From Geopseudomonas sagittaria (GTDB taxonomy: Bacteria > Pseudomonadota > Gammaproteobacteria > Pseudomonadales > Pseudomonadaceae): 64,000 nucleotides of DNA. The position numbers and the translations under genes are program-made. Shown here in pieces: positions 53,801 to 59,454 of this stretch. The number at the start of each line of letters is the position of its first letter. Position 1 is the first letter of the stretch. Under the pieces are notes generated by a model. The model saw only the letters and a program-made list of their open reading frames with translations. It searched no databases and was not told the origin of the DNA. Location of the stretch: assembly GCF_900115715.1 (NCBI RefSeq), contig NZ_FOXM01000003.1:186001-250000 (forward strand), written 5' to 3'.

Positions 53801-55443
53801 TCGGCGAGGATCGCCGGGTTGATGGTGGCGTCGTAGCCGGTCGGGGCGAGGAAGACATCGACCTGCGGCTGCACCTTGCGCGCGAACTCCTCGAACACCA
53901 GGTGCTGGTACTGCATCTCGGTGCCGAACTTGGCGGCCTGGAACAGCCGCTCGCCGTCCCACACCAGGGTCGACAGGTCGGCCGGCACCGCGTTGACCGG
54001 CTCCAGCAGCCACTGATTGAGGAAGGCCAGGTCGCTGGCGGCCGCCTCGAGGATCACCGTCTTGGTGTGCTCGACCAAGCGGTTGTGCTCGGCGTGGAAC
54101 ACGTGGTGCACGGCGGTGAGGCCGATGTTCTCGTTGACCCTGCCGTCGCCAGCGATGTAGTGGGCGTCCAGCAGTTCGTTGTCGTAGCTGCCGGCCGGCT
54201 GGGCCAGGAACGGCTGGTTGTCTGGCCCCACCGGCTGGTTGGGATCGAACGCCGGGTTGGCGATCGGTCCCGCCAGGTCGTCGGCATCGGCGCCCAGCGC
54301 TAAGCCGGTCTGGCTGTTGAACGGGTTGGCGGCATGGGCGATGTCGTCGAGGAAGGCATGGCCGGTGGCCAGCGCCTGCGAGGCATCGACCGGCGTCAGC
54401 AGGTTGCCCTCGACCAGGCCGTTGGCGGTCACCAGTTGCGGAAAGCCGTTGGGGCCACGCAGGAAGTTGCCGTAGGCGTCGGTGGCCAGCAGCGGCACCC
54501 GACCGACGTCGACGTCGTCGAGCTGGATGCCCAGCAGGTCGCGCGCCTGGGCCTTGAGCACAGCCCAGGTGGCCATGCCGCCCAGTTCGACATCGTCCGC
54601 CGTGCCGAAGCGGCCGTCGGCACCGAGGTCGCGGTTGGTCAGCAGCTTGCCGGTGGAGACCGGCCGGCCGTCGGCGTCCAGCTCGTAGGCGCGCAGGAAT
54701 ACCTGGTGCGAGGCATGCGAGCTGTAGGTCTGGTTCTGGTCGACGAAGGGCGTGGTCAGGTTGACCTGCCCCATCACGTCGTCAGCCGTGCCGAGCACGC
54801 CGTCATCCCCGGCATGGACCGCAGTATTGGTGGCGCGACTGACGATCATGAAGTTGGTCTGGCTGTTCGGATCGTAGAGCGGGTCATCCGGCTGCAGGGG
54901 AATGAACACGATGCCGTTGCCGCCCTTGGCGACCAGATCGAGGCCGTGATCGAAGAACTGGCCGAAGAACACGAACCAGGTGTTGAAGCCGGCCGACAGG
55001 CCCTCGTCCGGTGCGGTGTTGGGGATGAACAGCGGCTGGCCGGCCGGGATCGCCACGCCCTCGAGGTCGAGCAGCACACCGTTGGCGTCCAGCGTGCCCA
55101 GCCCGGCGTCGACGTAGGCCTGCACGGCCGCGGGATTGCTGATGGTCTGATCGACGATCAGGTTGGAGATGATCCGCGGCGCGGCATCGCTCACGAACTG
55201 CTGGTCGGGATCGTAGGCCGCGAGGTACTGCTGCTCGCTCAGGAACACGAAGCCCTGGTCCGCGGCCCCATAGGTGCTGTTGCCCTCGGTCAGGTTGTTG
55301 AAGGTACCGTCGACCGTCCGCAACCCCCAAGGCACCTGCGAGTTGGGCAGCAATTCACTGAGGCTTTGTCCGGCGGCATGGGATTCCGCAATCAGTATTT
55401 GCTCAAGGATGAATTCGAGATCTGACTTGGAATAGGTGGCCAT
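44857..55443 (-). CDS. Giant secreted RTX protein with two animal-type heme peroxidase modules
   Basis: The product is about 3,528 residues. Module 1 (about 1-1455): animal heme peroxidase with distal His166 (FGQFFDHG), GDGRVNENIGLTAVHH for the catalytic Arg, and proximal His558 (YRFGHSMLTE); RTX nonapeptides from about 870; an Ig-like segment at about 1310-1450. Module 2 (about 1460-2900) repeats all of this (His1646, His2032). A further Ig-like domain and RTX repeats at about 3003-3450 precede an uncleaved C-terminal type I signal region ending TVTIADFQLT. Aspartate-rich insertions such as DDGVLGTADDV resemble the PERCAL calcium motif described in P. putida PehA. It is probably exported by the divergent ABC system. 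The start follows GAGG; frames further upstream lack support. Confidence 0.9.
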   Translation of the reverse strand: MATYSKSDLEFILEQILIAESHAAGQSLSELLPNSQVPWGLRTVDGTFNNLTEGNSTYGAADQGFVFLSEQQYLAAYDPDQQFVSDAAPRIISNLIVDQTISNPAAVQAYVDAGLGTLDANGVLLDLEGVAIPAGQPLFIPNTAPDEGLSAGFNTWFVFFGQFFDHGLDLVAKGGNGIVFIPLQPDDPLYDPNSQTNFMIVSRATNTAVHAGDDGVLGTADDVMGQVNLTTPFVDQNQTYSSHASHQVFLRAYELDADGRPVSTGKLLTNRDLGADGRFGTADDVELGGMATWAVLKAQARDLLGIQLDDVDVGRVPLLATDAYGNFLRGPNGFPQLVTANGLVEGNLLTPVDASQALATGHAFLDDIAHAANPFNSQTGLALGADADDLAGPIANPAFDPNQPVGPDNQPFLAQPAGSYDNELLDAHYIAGDGRVNENIGLTAVHHVFHAEHNRLVEHTKTVILEAAASDLAFLNQWLLEPVNAVPADLSTLVWDGERLFQAAKFGTEMQYQHLVFEEFARKVQPQVDVFLAPTGYDATINPAILAEFAHTVYRFGHSMLTETVDRLDPNFVSSEMGLIEAFLNPLAFAAGGLSPEEAAGAIVRGTTRQLGNEIDEFVTDALRSNLLGLPLDLAAINLARGRDTGIPTLNVARAQFYEMTGDSQLKPYISWLDLMQNLKHQASIVNFIAAYGTHASITGADTLEAKRAAATDIVFGGGAIGDAERLAFLNGPAAETGVNDIDLWIGGLAEKIMPFGGMLGSTFSFVFETQMESLQNGDRFYYLARLAGLNFLTEMEDNSFAKLVMRNTDATHLPADIFSTPGFILEVNPALQFTGLGTDGRADPLGDDPLVPLVIRDNPATATADSNYLRYTGDEHVVLGGTDGDDILIGSIGDDSLWGDAGNDRLEGGDGNDNIEGGDGDDIITDKGGDDVLKGNAGNDVIHGGNGFNLILGGAGNDFIITGEDVSETFGGSGNDFILGAKGNLQTAGNEGDDWIEIGTQDGAPGDNLAPFSTDEIKGHDVFIGGGGFDEVIGEGGDDIMVGSEGADHFDGNSGFDWVSYEHDGLGVKADLIVNDALEPPVTPSNAGALDRFAEVEGLSGSAHADILRGDNADANLIANSTPQGSVLTDIALIDGLQALLDRFLGAGQTSFGSGNIILGGSGSDILEGRGGDDLLDGDRWLNVRVSVRDRANPEQEIDSVESIRDLVPRMLSGEINPGQLVIVREILEGAPDFDTATFSGARADYEIETLGEVTTVSHLVADVDGNLTPGIDGVDRVINIERLQFADMALVLVGGQFVPEIPGVQAAGNFAPEGEVLILDADGEPLVGAPAVGQRLLVSVAGVSDGDNVSASNPDGSIGGRPTSYVWQVETVPGSGIFEDILVDGGVLPATVDGRSFTVLPQVDGLALRVKVIYKDADGVLESIASGATAAVEGVVLPPPVAPIPAESAVVSPGGGLHLIRADLQFILEQIFIAERHAGGEDLLDILPNSRLALGLRTVDGSFNNLVTGQSHYGSADQPFTLLLDQQFLDEQDGESFDINGPAPGGVVDNTNYAASGPGGSVVDSNPRIISNLVVDQTISNPAAVQAYVDAGLGTLDANGVLLDLNGVPIPAGQPLFIPNTAPDEGLSAGFNSWFTLFGQFFDHGLDLVNKGGNGLVVIPLQADDPLVLGADGLAGTADDLPVNQRFMLLTRATNSAVQAGADGEFDTADDVHLHVNQTTPFVDQNQTYTSNPSHQVFLREYALDAAGRPVATGRMLDGADGGLPTWAEVKAQAEAMLGITLTDADVTNLPMLLVDPYGKFIPDADGWPQFVTGTGLVSAQPGGLAVPANVVRTGHAFLDDIAHSANPRNQAGALLTADGDDVAGPIANPAFDPNQPVGPGNQPFLAQPAGTYDDELLDAHFITGDGRGNENIGLTAVHHVFHAEHNRMVGHIQDVVIASNDVAFINQWLLEPVSTLPSSPDGLVWNGERLFQAARFSTEMQYQHLVFEEFARKVQPQVDVFFNATQVYDTAINPAIFAEFAHVVYRFGHSMLTETVERLDANFVSSEMGLIEAFLNPLAFNQLSDGNGGTVSVSAEDAAGAIVRGMTRQLGNEIDEFVTEALRNNLLGLPLDLATINLARGRDAGVPSLNVARAEFYAMTGDSQLTPYSSWVDFAMNLKHQTSVVNFIAAYGTHGTITSATTLEAKRDAAFALVFGGEGAPDDRLAFLNGTDAWAGVETGLNLVDFWIGGLAEKQMPFGGLLGSTFNFVFETQMEMLQDGDRFYYLERLAGLNLLTEMENNSFARMVMANTSATHLPADIFSTPGFILEVNPLLQHTGLGLDGRADPQGDNALLPEVIRDNPLTAGPDSNYLQYTGDEHVVLGGSNGDDILIGSLGDDTLWGDAGNDRLEGGDGNDNILGGAGDDIITDRGGDDIIRAGDGNDVVHGGNGLNLIIAGHGNDFVISGEDASEIFGGPGNDFILGTRGNEAQFGNEGDDWLELGGPDGNAGDNFNEFGLDNVIGNDVFIGERGIIDRMDGEGGDDLMMGNGGEGDRYVGGSGFDWAAFRDDPYGVNIDLRLRAFDETPVPASGASILTRFESIEGLSGSHHSDILQGDEFDAGGIATSGLHGSVLTNISLIAGLQELLDDMLGAGQTSFGAGNIILGGNGSDIIAGNGGNDLIDGDMWLNVRISVRENRDGSGNEIDSVESLTELVPRMLSGEINPGQLVIVRAIREGDGGFNFDTAQFSGLQASYSIVDNGNGTWTVTDNVGLDGTDTLRNIERLQFNDGAVVLVPGVNGEAEGTLRISDGSPSVGQVLSVAPFALRDADNISAANPDGTVGGPVTYYWQADLAGDGTFEDIVLANLGGEAMRATGTTFAVTADLLGVALRVRAVYQDARGVLETVLSAPTTAVTATGVANRLPLGSVQISNTLPRPGQAVTAVLAFADADGLAGVQFAYQWQAGDGVTFSDIDGATDASFTPGAAQSGQQLRVVVSYTDNGNTLESVTSVATGIVGGIFIGTEAGEVLNGTLGSDVLEGRGGNDTLNGLAGHDLLDGGTGADILNGGAGDDTYVVDNPGDQVNEALDAGIDTVETTLASYTLGDNVEHLTKVDGGAFTGTGNALANTLTGNTGNDTLNGLGGADLLIGGAGNDTLDGGTGDDRMEGGSGNDTYVVDSLGDQVVEAADAGSDTVLTTLGSYILGANVENLTKINGGAFTGTGNTLANVITGGSGNNTLNGLGGADLLIGGAGNDTLDGGLGDDRLEGGAGNDSYVVDSLGDQVVEAANAGSDTVLTTLASYTLGDNVENLTKSNGGAFTGTGNALANTITGNSGNDILDGLGGADRLVGGAGNDTYWVDVAGDVVVESGNGGTDTVRSTSAVYSLVANVENLSYEGTAAAVLTGNNQDNLIQGNVGNDTLNGQGGNDTLLGGAGNDTLNGGAGNDRLTGGAGNDLLDVSQGNDVLVFGPAFGADRVIGFDAVAGGGQDRLDISAYNLTGATFASRVTISDVGADTLVTINGADGGTITLVGVGNATTVTIADFQLT
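45526..46330 (-). repeat. Tandem 300-bp repeats encoding RTX units
   Basis: Almost three copies of a 300-bp unit (starting near 45526, 45826 and 46126 on the plus strand) encode 100-residue blocks. Each has TGNDTLNGLGGADLLIGG-type RTX turns, a GNDTYVVDSLGDQVVEA strand and a LGDNVENLTK..GGAFTGTGNALAN segment. The third copy diverges toward its N-terminal end. This is a recombination-prone part of the peroxidase gene. Confidence 0.85.
46700..55443 (-). repeat. Internal duplication of a peroxidase-RTX-Ig module (about 4.4 kb per unit)
   Basis: The first 1,455 or so residues of the giant protein and the next 1,450 align throughout, with an offset of about 1,480-1,490 residues. Both begin DLEFILEQ/DLQFILEQ..IAE.HA and share NLxVDQTISNPAAVQAYVDAG, the peroxidase active site, the RTX block, the WLNVR-V/I-SVR segment, VPRMLSGEINPGQLVIVR and an Ig-like domain. 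Unit 1 is about 51090-55443 and unit 2 about 46700-51075. Confidence 0.85.
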
Positions 55444-56361
55444 TTCATTTCCTCGCTGCCCGCGCGACAAAGCCCGGGACACAAAATAATTAAGCAAGAG
55501 CTCATCCACGACGCTGCAGCCTGAACAAAAGCAGCATCGACAGAAACAGCGGGCAACCAAAACAAGATCAATACTCGGCCGCGCCGATATACTTTCAGCT
55601 ATCGGCAATCATCCGAACCCTGATACTTGTCCCATGCAACGACAACGGCGAGCTGAAAACCCGGAGTTGCAACTCAGCCCCGTGGCGGGCCATGCAGTGG
55701 CAGGACACCGAAGTGCCCAGGCAATGCGGACCTCATTTCGAGGTTGAACCGGACTGTGTTCATCCTGTTTCCTTGACGCAAAGGCTCCGACCTGCCGCGA
55801 GCCCGATGCCCACAGCATGCTGGTTTAGCCGAGATTCACGTTTAAGACTAAAGTCCCGGACCTTGGCCCTGTCAAGGAAGCAAGTCAGTACGTTTTATTC
55901 TCAAATGAAATATATCTAAAAGTGATTCGCTATTATCAAATCAGGCACACTCATTATTGCCAAAAAACCTTCCATACAACTCAACGGCAAATACTCACGC
56001 AGCACCCAATAATTCCCCAAGCCCATGAAAAACATCAGCAATCAAATCACCAGAAAACCACCCATCAATTGATAAATTACGCAAACAGCCAGCAGATATA
56101 TTTCCGCAACCACCGCAGCGACAATCATCCGAACAATACAGCCAGGACAAACCGCCATACCTTCCCCAACCCGCCGGCACCCTGTGCACTGGTGGTATTC
56201 ACGCCATGCACTATCCGCAAGTCTCGCCCCAAGGTGGTGGCAGAAGCCGTAAAGCCCGCCTATACATTGGGGAGCCACTCAATCTTGCGGCCTTTGCTCC
56301 GGGTACGGGGCAAGTGCATTGGCAAGCGGGCCTCAGCCACCTGCAGTACCGGAGGATCCAG
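55444..56361. other. 918-bp intergenic region between the RTX peroxidase gene and its secretion operon
   Basis: No convincing gene is present; short frames here have poor codon use and no ribosome-binding sites. The part from about 55880 to 56120 is markedly AT-rich compared with the rest of the window, as expected for a divergent control region. A promoter candidate for the RTX gene lies at 55847-55875. No good promoter for the plus-strand export operon was found by eye. Recognisable Fur, Anr or sigma-54 sites were not seen. Confidence 0.5.
55847..55875 (-). promoter_or_regulatory. Candidate sigma-70 promoter of the RTX peroxidase gene
   Basis: On the minus strand a consensus TTGACA is separated by exactly 17 bp from TTTAGT. 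It would give a leader of about 400 nt. A second, weaker pair further upstream (TTGATA with TATATT, 19-bp spacer, 55909-55939) is an alternative. Both were found by eye. Confidence 0.38.
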
Positions 56362-58101
56362 ATGGACCTGTTGTCATCCCCCCGCTCCGAGCTGGCCGAG
56401 GCGCTGTTCCGCCTGCGCCGCACCTTCTATGCCCTGGCCGCCTTCAGCGGGGTGATCAACCTGCTGATGCTGACGCCGGCGGTGTACATGCTGCAGGTCT
56501 ACGACCGCGCCCTGGTCAGCAGCAATGTCACCACCCTGCTGATGCTCACCCTGCTGGTGATCGGCCTGTTCGTGCTGATGGCGCTGCTGGAGGTGGTGCG
56601 CTCGAGCGTGCTGATCCGCGTCGGCAACCGGCTCGACATGATGCTCAACCAGCGCGTGTTCACCGCCTCGTTCGAGCGCAACCTGCGCCGCGCCGGTGGC
56701 AACCCGTCGCAGGCGTTGCAGGACCTGTCGCAGGTGCGCCAGTTCCTCACCGGCAACGGCCTGTTCGCCTTCTTCGATGCACCCTGGACGCCCATCTATC
56801 TGGTGGTCATCTCCCTGGTCCATCCACTGCTCGGGGTCATCACCCTGGTCGGCTCGCTGCTGCTGGTCGGCCTCGCCTGGCTGACCGAGACCAGCACCCG
56901 CAAGCCGCTGGCCGAAGCCAACCAGGCGGCCATGGCCTCCGCCGCCTACGCCAACAACAACCTGCGCAATGCCGAGGTCATCGAGGCCATGGGCATGCTG
57001 CCGGCCATCCGCCAGCGCTGGTTCGGCAATCACCTGCGGATTCTCGAACTGCAGAGCCTGGCCTCTGATCGCGCCGCCTGGATCAACGGCCTGACCCGCT
57101 TCGTGCGCATCACCCTGCAGTCGCTGCTGCTCGGCGCCGGCGCGCTGCTGGCAATCCAGGGCGAGATCACCCCAGGAATGATGATCGCCTGCTCCGTTCT
57201 CGGCGGCCGCGCCCTGGCGCCGGTCGAGCAGGTCATCGCGACCTGGAAGCAGCTGCTGTCCAGCCGCACGGCGTGGGCTCGGCTGTCCGCCCTGCTGCAG
57301 GACTTTCCGGCCCGCAAGGAGTCCATGCCGCTGCCCAAGCCCACCGGGATCCTCAGCGTGGAAGGCGCCTTCGCCAACGCGCCGGGCAGCAACCTGCCGA
57401 TCCTGCGCGCCATCAGCTTCAACCTGTCGCCCGGCGAGGCGCTGGGCGTGATCGGCCCGTCGGCCTCGGGCAAGTCGACCCTCGCCCGCCTGTTGGTCGG
57501 CATCTGGCCGGCCCAGGCCGGCAAGGTCCGCCTCGACGGCGCCGACGTGTTCCAGTGGAACAAGGAGGAGCTCGGCCCCTGGCTGGGCTACCTGCCACAG
57601 GATGTCGAGCTGTTCGAGGGCACCATCGCCGAGAACATCGCCCGCTTCGGCGCGGTGGACGGCGACGCGGTGATCCAGGCGGCCCGCCAGGCCGGCGTGC
57701 ACGAGATGATCCTGCGCCTGCCGCAGGGCTACGACACCCGCCTGAGCGCCGACGGCGGCTCGCTGTCCGGCGGCCAGAAGCAGCGCGTCGGCCTGGCTCG
57801 GGCGCTGTACGGCGATCCGGCGCTGATCGTTCTCGACGAACCGAATTCGAGCCTCGACGATGTCGGCGAAGCGGCGCTGATCCACGCCCTGAGCGAGCTG
57901 AAGCGGCGCGGCAAGACCCTGGTGCTGATCTCGCACCGGCCGACGGTGCTGAACATCGTCGACAAGATCCTGCTCTTGCGTGAAGGCACGGTGCACATGT
58001 TCGGCAGCCGCGACGAGGTGTTTGCCGCCCTGCGCCAGGCCAGCGTGGCTTCGGTACCCGCGGGCGGCACGCCCCTGACGTCAGTCAAGACCAAGGAGTG
58101 A
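56362..58101 (+). CDS. Type I secretion ABC exporter (PrtD/AprD/HasD family)
   Basis: The 579-residue product fuses a transmembrane domain (six helices, beginning FYALAAFSGVINLLMLTPAVYMLQVYDRAL) to an ATPase. Walker A is GPSASGKST, the Q-loop lies in LGYLPQDVELFEGTIAENI, the signature is LSGGQKQR and Walker B is LIVLDEPNSSLDD, with the H-loop in LISHRPTVL. There is no C39 peptidase-like N-terminus. The ATG at 56362 follows GGAGG six bases upstream; the longer upstream frame has no homology. As the inner-membrane motor of a type I system beside an RTX gene, its likely cargo is the giant peroxidase. Confidence 0.92.
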   Translation: MDLLSSPRSELAEALFRLRRTFYALAAFSGVINLLMLTPAVYMLQVYDRALVSSNVTTLLMLTLLVIGLFVLMALLEVVRSSVLIRVGNRLDMMLNQRVFTASFERNLRRAGGNPSQALQDLSQVRQFLTGNGLFAFFDAPWTPIYLVVISLVHPLLGVITLVGSLLLVGLAWLTETSTRKPLAEANQAAMASAAYANNNLRNAEVIEAMGMLPAIRQRWFGNHLRILELQSLASDRAAWINGLTRFVRITLQSLLLGAGALLAIQGEITPGMMIACSVLGGRALAPVEQVIATWKQLLSSRTAWARLSALLQDFPARKESMPLPKPTGILSVEGAFANAPGSNLPILRAISFNLSPGEALGVIGPSASGKSTLARLLVGIWPAQAGKVRLDGADVFQWNKEELGPWLGYLPQDVELFEGTIAENIARFGAVDGDAVIQAARQAGVHEMILRLPQGYDTRLSADGGSLSGGQKQRVGLARALYGDPALIVLDEPNSSLDDVGEAALIHALSELKRRGKTLVLISHRPTVLNIVDKILLLREGTVHMFGSRDEVFAALRQASVASVPAGGTPLTSVKTKE

Positions 58102-58107
58102 CCAGCC

Positions 58108-59454
58108 ATGTCGAATCTCGGGGGAGAACACAAGGGCCTGGCGCTGCCGGGCAGCGAACGGGTGATCGACATCGACGATGGCCGCCCGCGCCGCTGGGGG
58201 GTGTGGCTGGTGGTCGCCGGCTTCGGCGGCTTCCTGCTCTGGGCCAGCCTGGCGCCGCTGGATGCCGGCGTGGTGGCCAATGCCACGGTCAACGTCACCG
58301 ACAACCGCAAGACCATCCAGCACCTGAGCGGCGGCACCGTCGGCAGCATCCTGGTCCGCGAGGGCGACCGGGTGCAGCGCGACCAGCCGCTGATCGAGCT
58401 CGACCGCACCCGAGCCATCGCCGAGCAGGGCGTGGTCAGCGCCCAGTACATCGTGGCGCGGACCGTGGAGAATCGCCTGCAGGCCGAACGGGACGGCCTG
58501 GACAAGGTGACCTTCGACCCCGAACTGCTCGCCCGCTTCGCCGGCGACCCGCGCCTGCAGGAGGCGACCACCCTGCAACAGCGCCTGTTCACCACCCGTC
58601 GGGCGGCGCTGACCGGCGAGGCCGGCATCCTGCGCGAGAACATCCGCGGCGCCGAGGAGCAACTCAAGGGCCTGCGCCAGGTGCAGTCGGCACGCAGCGC
58701 GCAGATCAACTTCCTCGCCCAGGAACTGAACGGCGTGCGCGACCTCGCCGCCGAAGGCTACGTCGCACGCAACCGCATGCTCGAGCTGGAACGCAGCGCC
58801 GCCGACCTCAACGCCCAGCGGGCGCAGAGCGTGGCCGACATCGGCCGCACCCACAACCAGATTGCCGAGCTGAAGCTGCGCATCCTGCAGCTTCAGCAGG
58901 ACTACCAGAAGGAAGTGCAGTCGCAGCTGACCGAGGTGCAGAAGGAGGTCAGCGCCCAGGCCGACCGCCTGCGCGCCCTGGACTACGAGGTGGCGCACAC
59001 GGTGATCCGCTCGCCGATCGACGGCATCGTACTCGGCCTCAACGTCTCCACCGTCGGCGGGGTGATCCAGCCGGGCGCGGAACTGATGAGCGTGGTGCCC
59101 GCCGACGAGCCGCTACAGGTGGACGCCATGATCCCGGTGCAGGCCATCGACAAGATGGCGCCAGGACTGGCGGTGGACATCACCTTCCCCGCCTTCAACC
59201 ATGCCCAGACGCCGAACATTCCCGGCCGCGTGCTGACCATCGCGGCCGACCGGCTGGTCGACGAAGCCAGCAAGGAGCCCTACTACCTGGCCCAGGTCGA
59301 GGTGACCGAGGCAGGCATGGCGCGGCTCGGCAGCAACCGGATCCGTGCCGGGATGCCGGCCACGGTGATCATCAAGACCGGGGAGCGCAACCTGCTGAGC
59401 TACCTGCTCAAGCCGCTGCTGGCTCGTATCGACAGTGCCTTCAAGGAGCAATGA
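58108..59454 (+). CDS. Type I secretion membrane fusion protein (HlyD/PrtE/AprE family)
   Basis: The product is 448 residues with a short cytoplasmic N-terminus and one membrane helix (about 32-52). The periplasmic part has GGTVGSILVREGDRVQRDQPLIELD, the half-lipoyl motif, long alpha-helical coiled coils (about 110-290) and the matching half HTVIRSPIDGIVLGLNVSTVGGVIQPG. The C-terminal part (AGMPATVIIKTGERNLLSYLLKPL) is typical of the family. It links the ABC exporter to the outer-membrane channel. AAGGAG overlaps the upstream stop codon; the next gene starts immediately after its stop, showing translational linkage. Confidence 0.92.
   Translation: MSNLGGEHKGLALPGSERVIDIDDGRPRRWGVWLVVAGFGGFLLWASLAPLDAGVVANATVNVTDNRKTIQHLSGGTVGSILVREGDRVQRDQPLIELDRTRAIAEQGVVSAQYIVARTVENRLQAERDGLDKVTFDPELLARFAGDPRLQEATTLQQRLFTTRRAALTGEAGILRENIRGAEEQLKGLRQVQSARSAQINFLAQELNGVRDLAAEGYVARNRMLELERSAADLNAQRAQSVADIGRTHNQIAELKLRILQLQQDYQKEVQSQLTEVQKEVSAQADRLRALDYEVAHTVIRSPIDGIVLGLNVSTVGGVIQPGAELMSVVPADEPLQVDAMIPVQAIDKMAPGLAVDITFPAFNHAQTPNIPGRVLTIAADRLVDEASKEPYYLAQVEVTEAGMARLGSNRIRAGMPATVIIKTGERNLLSYLLKPLLARIDSAFKEQ

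Noticed and set aside
48487-54303. A 1,938-codon open frame on the plus strand inside the RTX peroxidase gene
   Set aside because: It is antisense to the peroxidase frame, its translation is low-complexity (Val/Gly/His/Gln-rich) without domains, and such shadows are common in high-GC genes. The minus-strand frame has clear peroxidase and RTX motifs.
55609-55818. A 69-codon minus-strand frame in the RTX leader
   Set aside because: It has poor codon use, no ribosome-binding site and no recognisable sequence.
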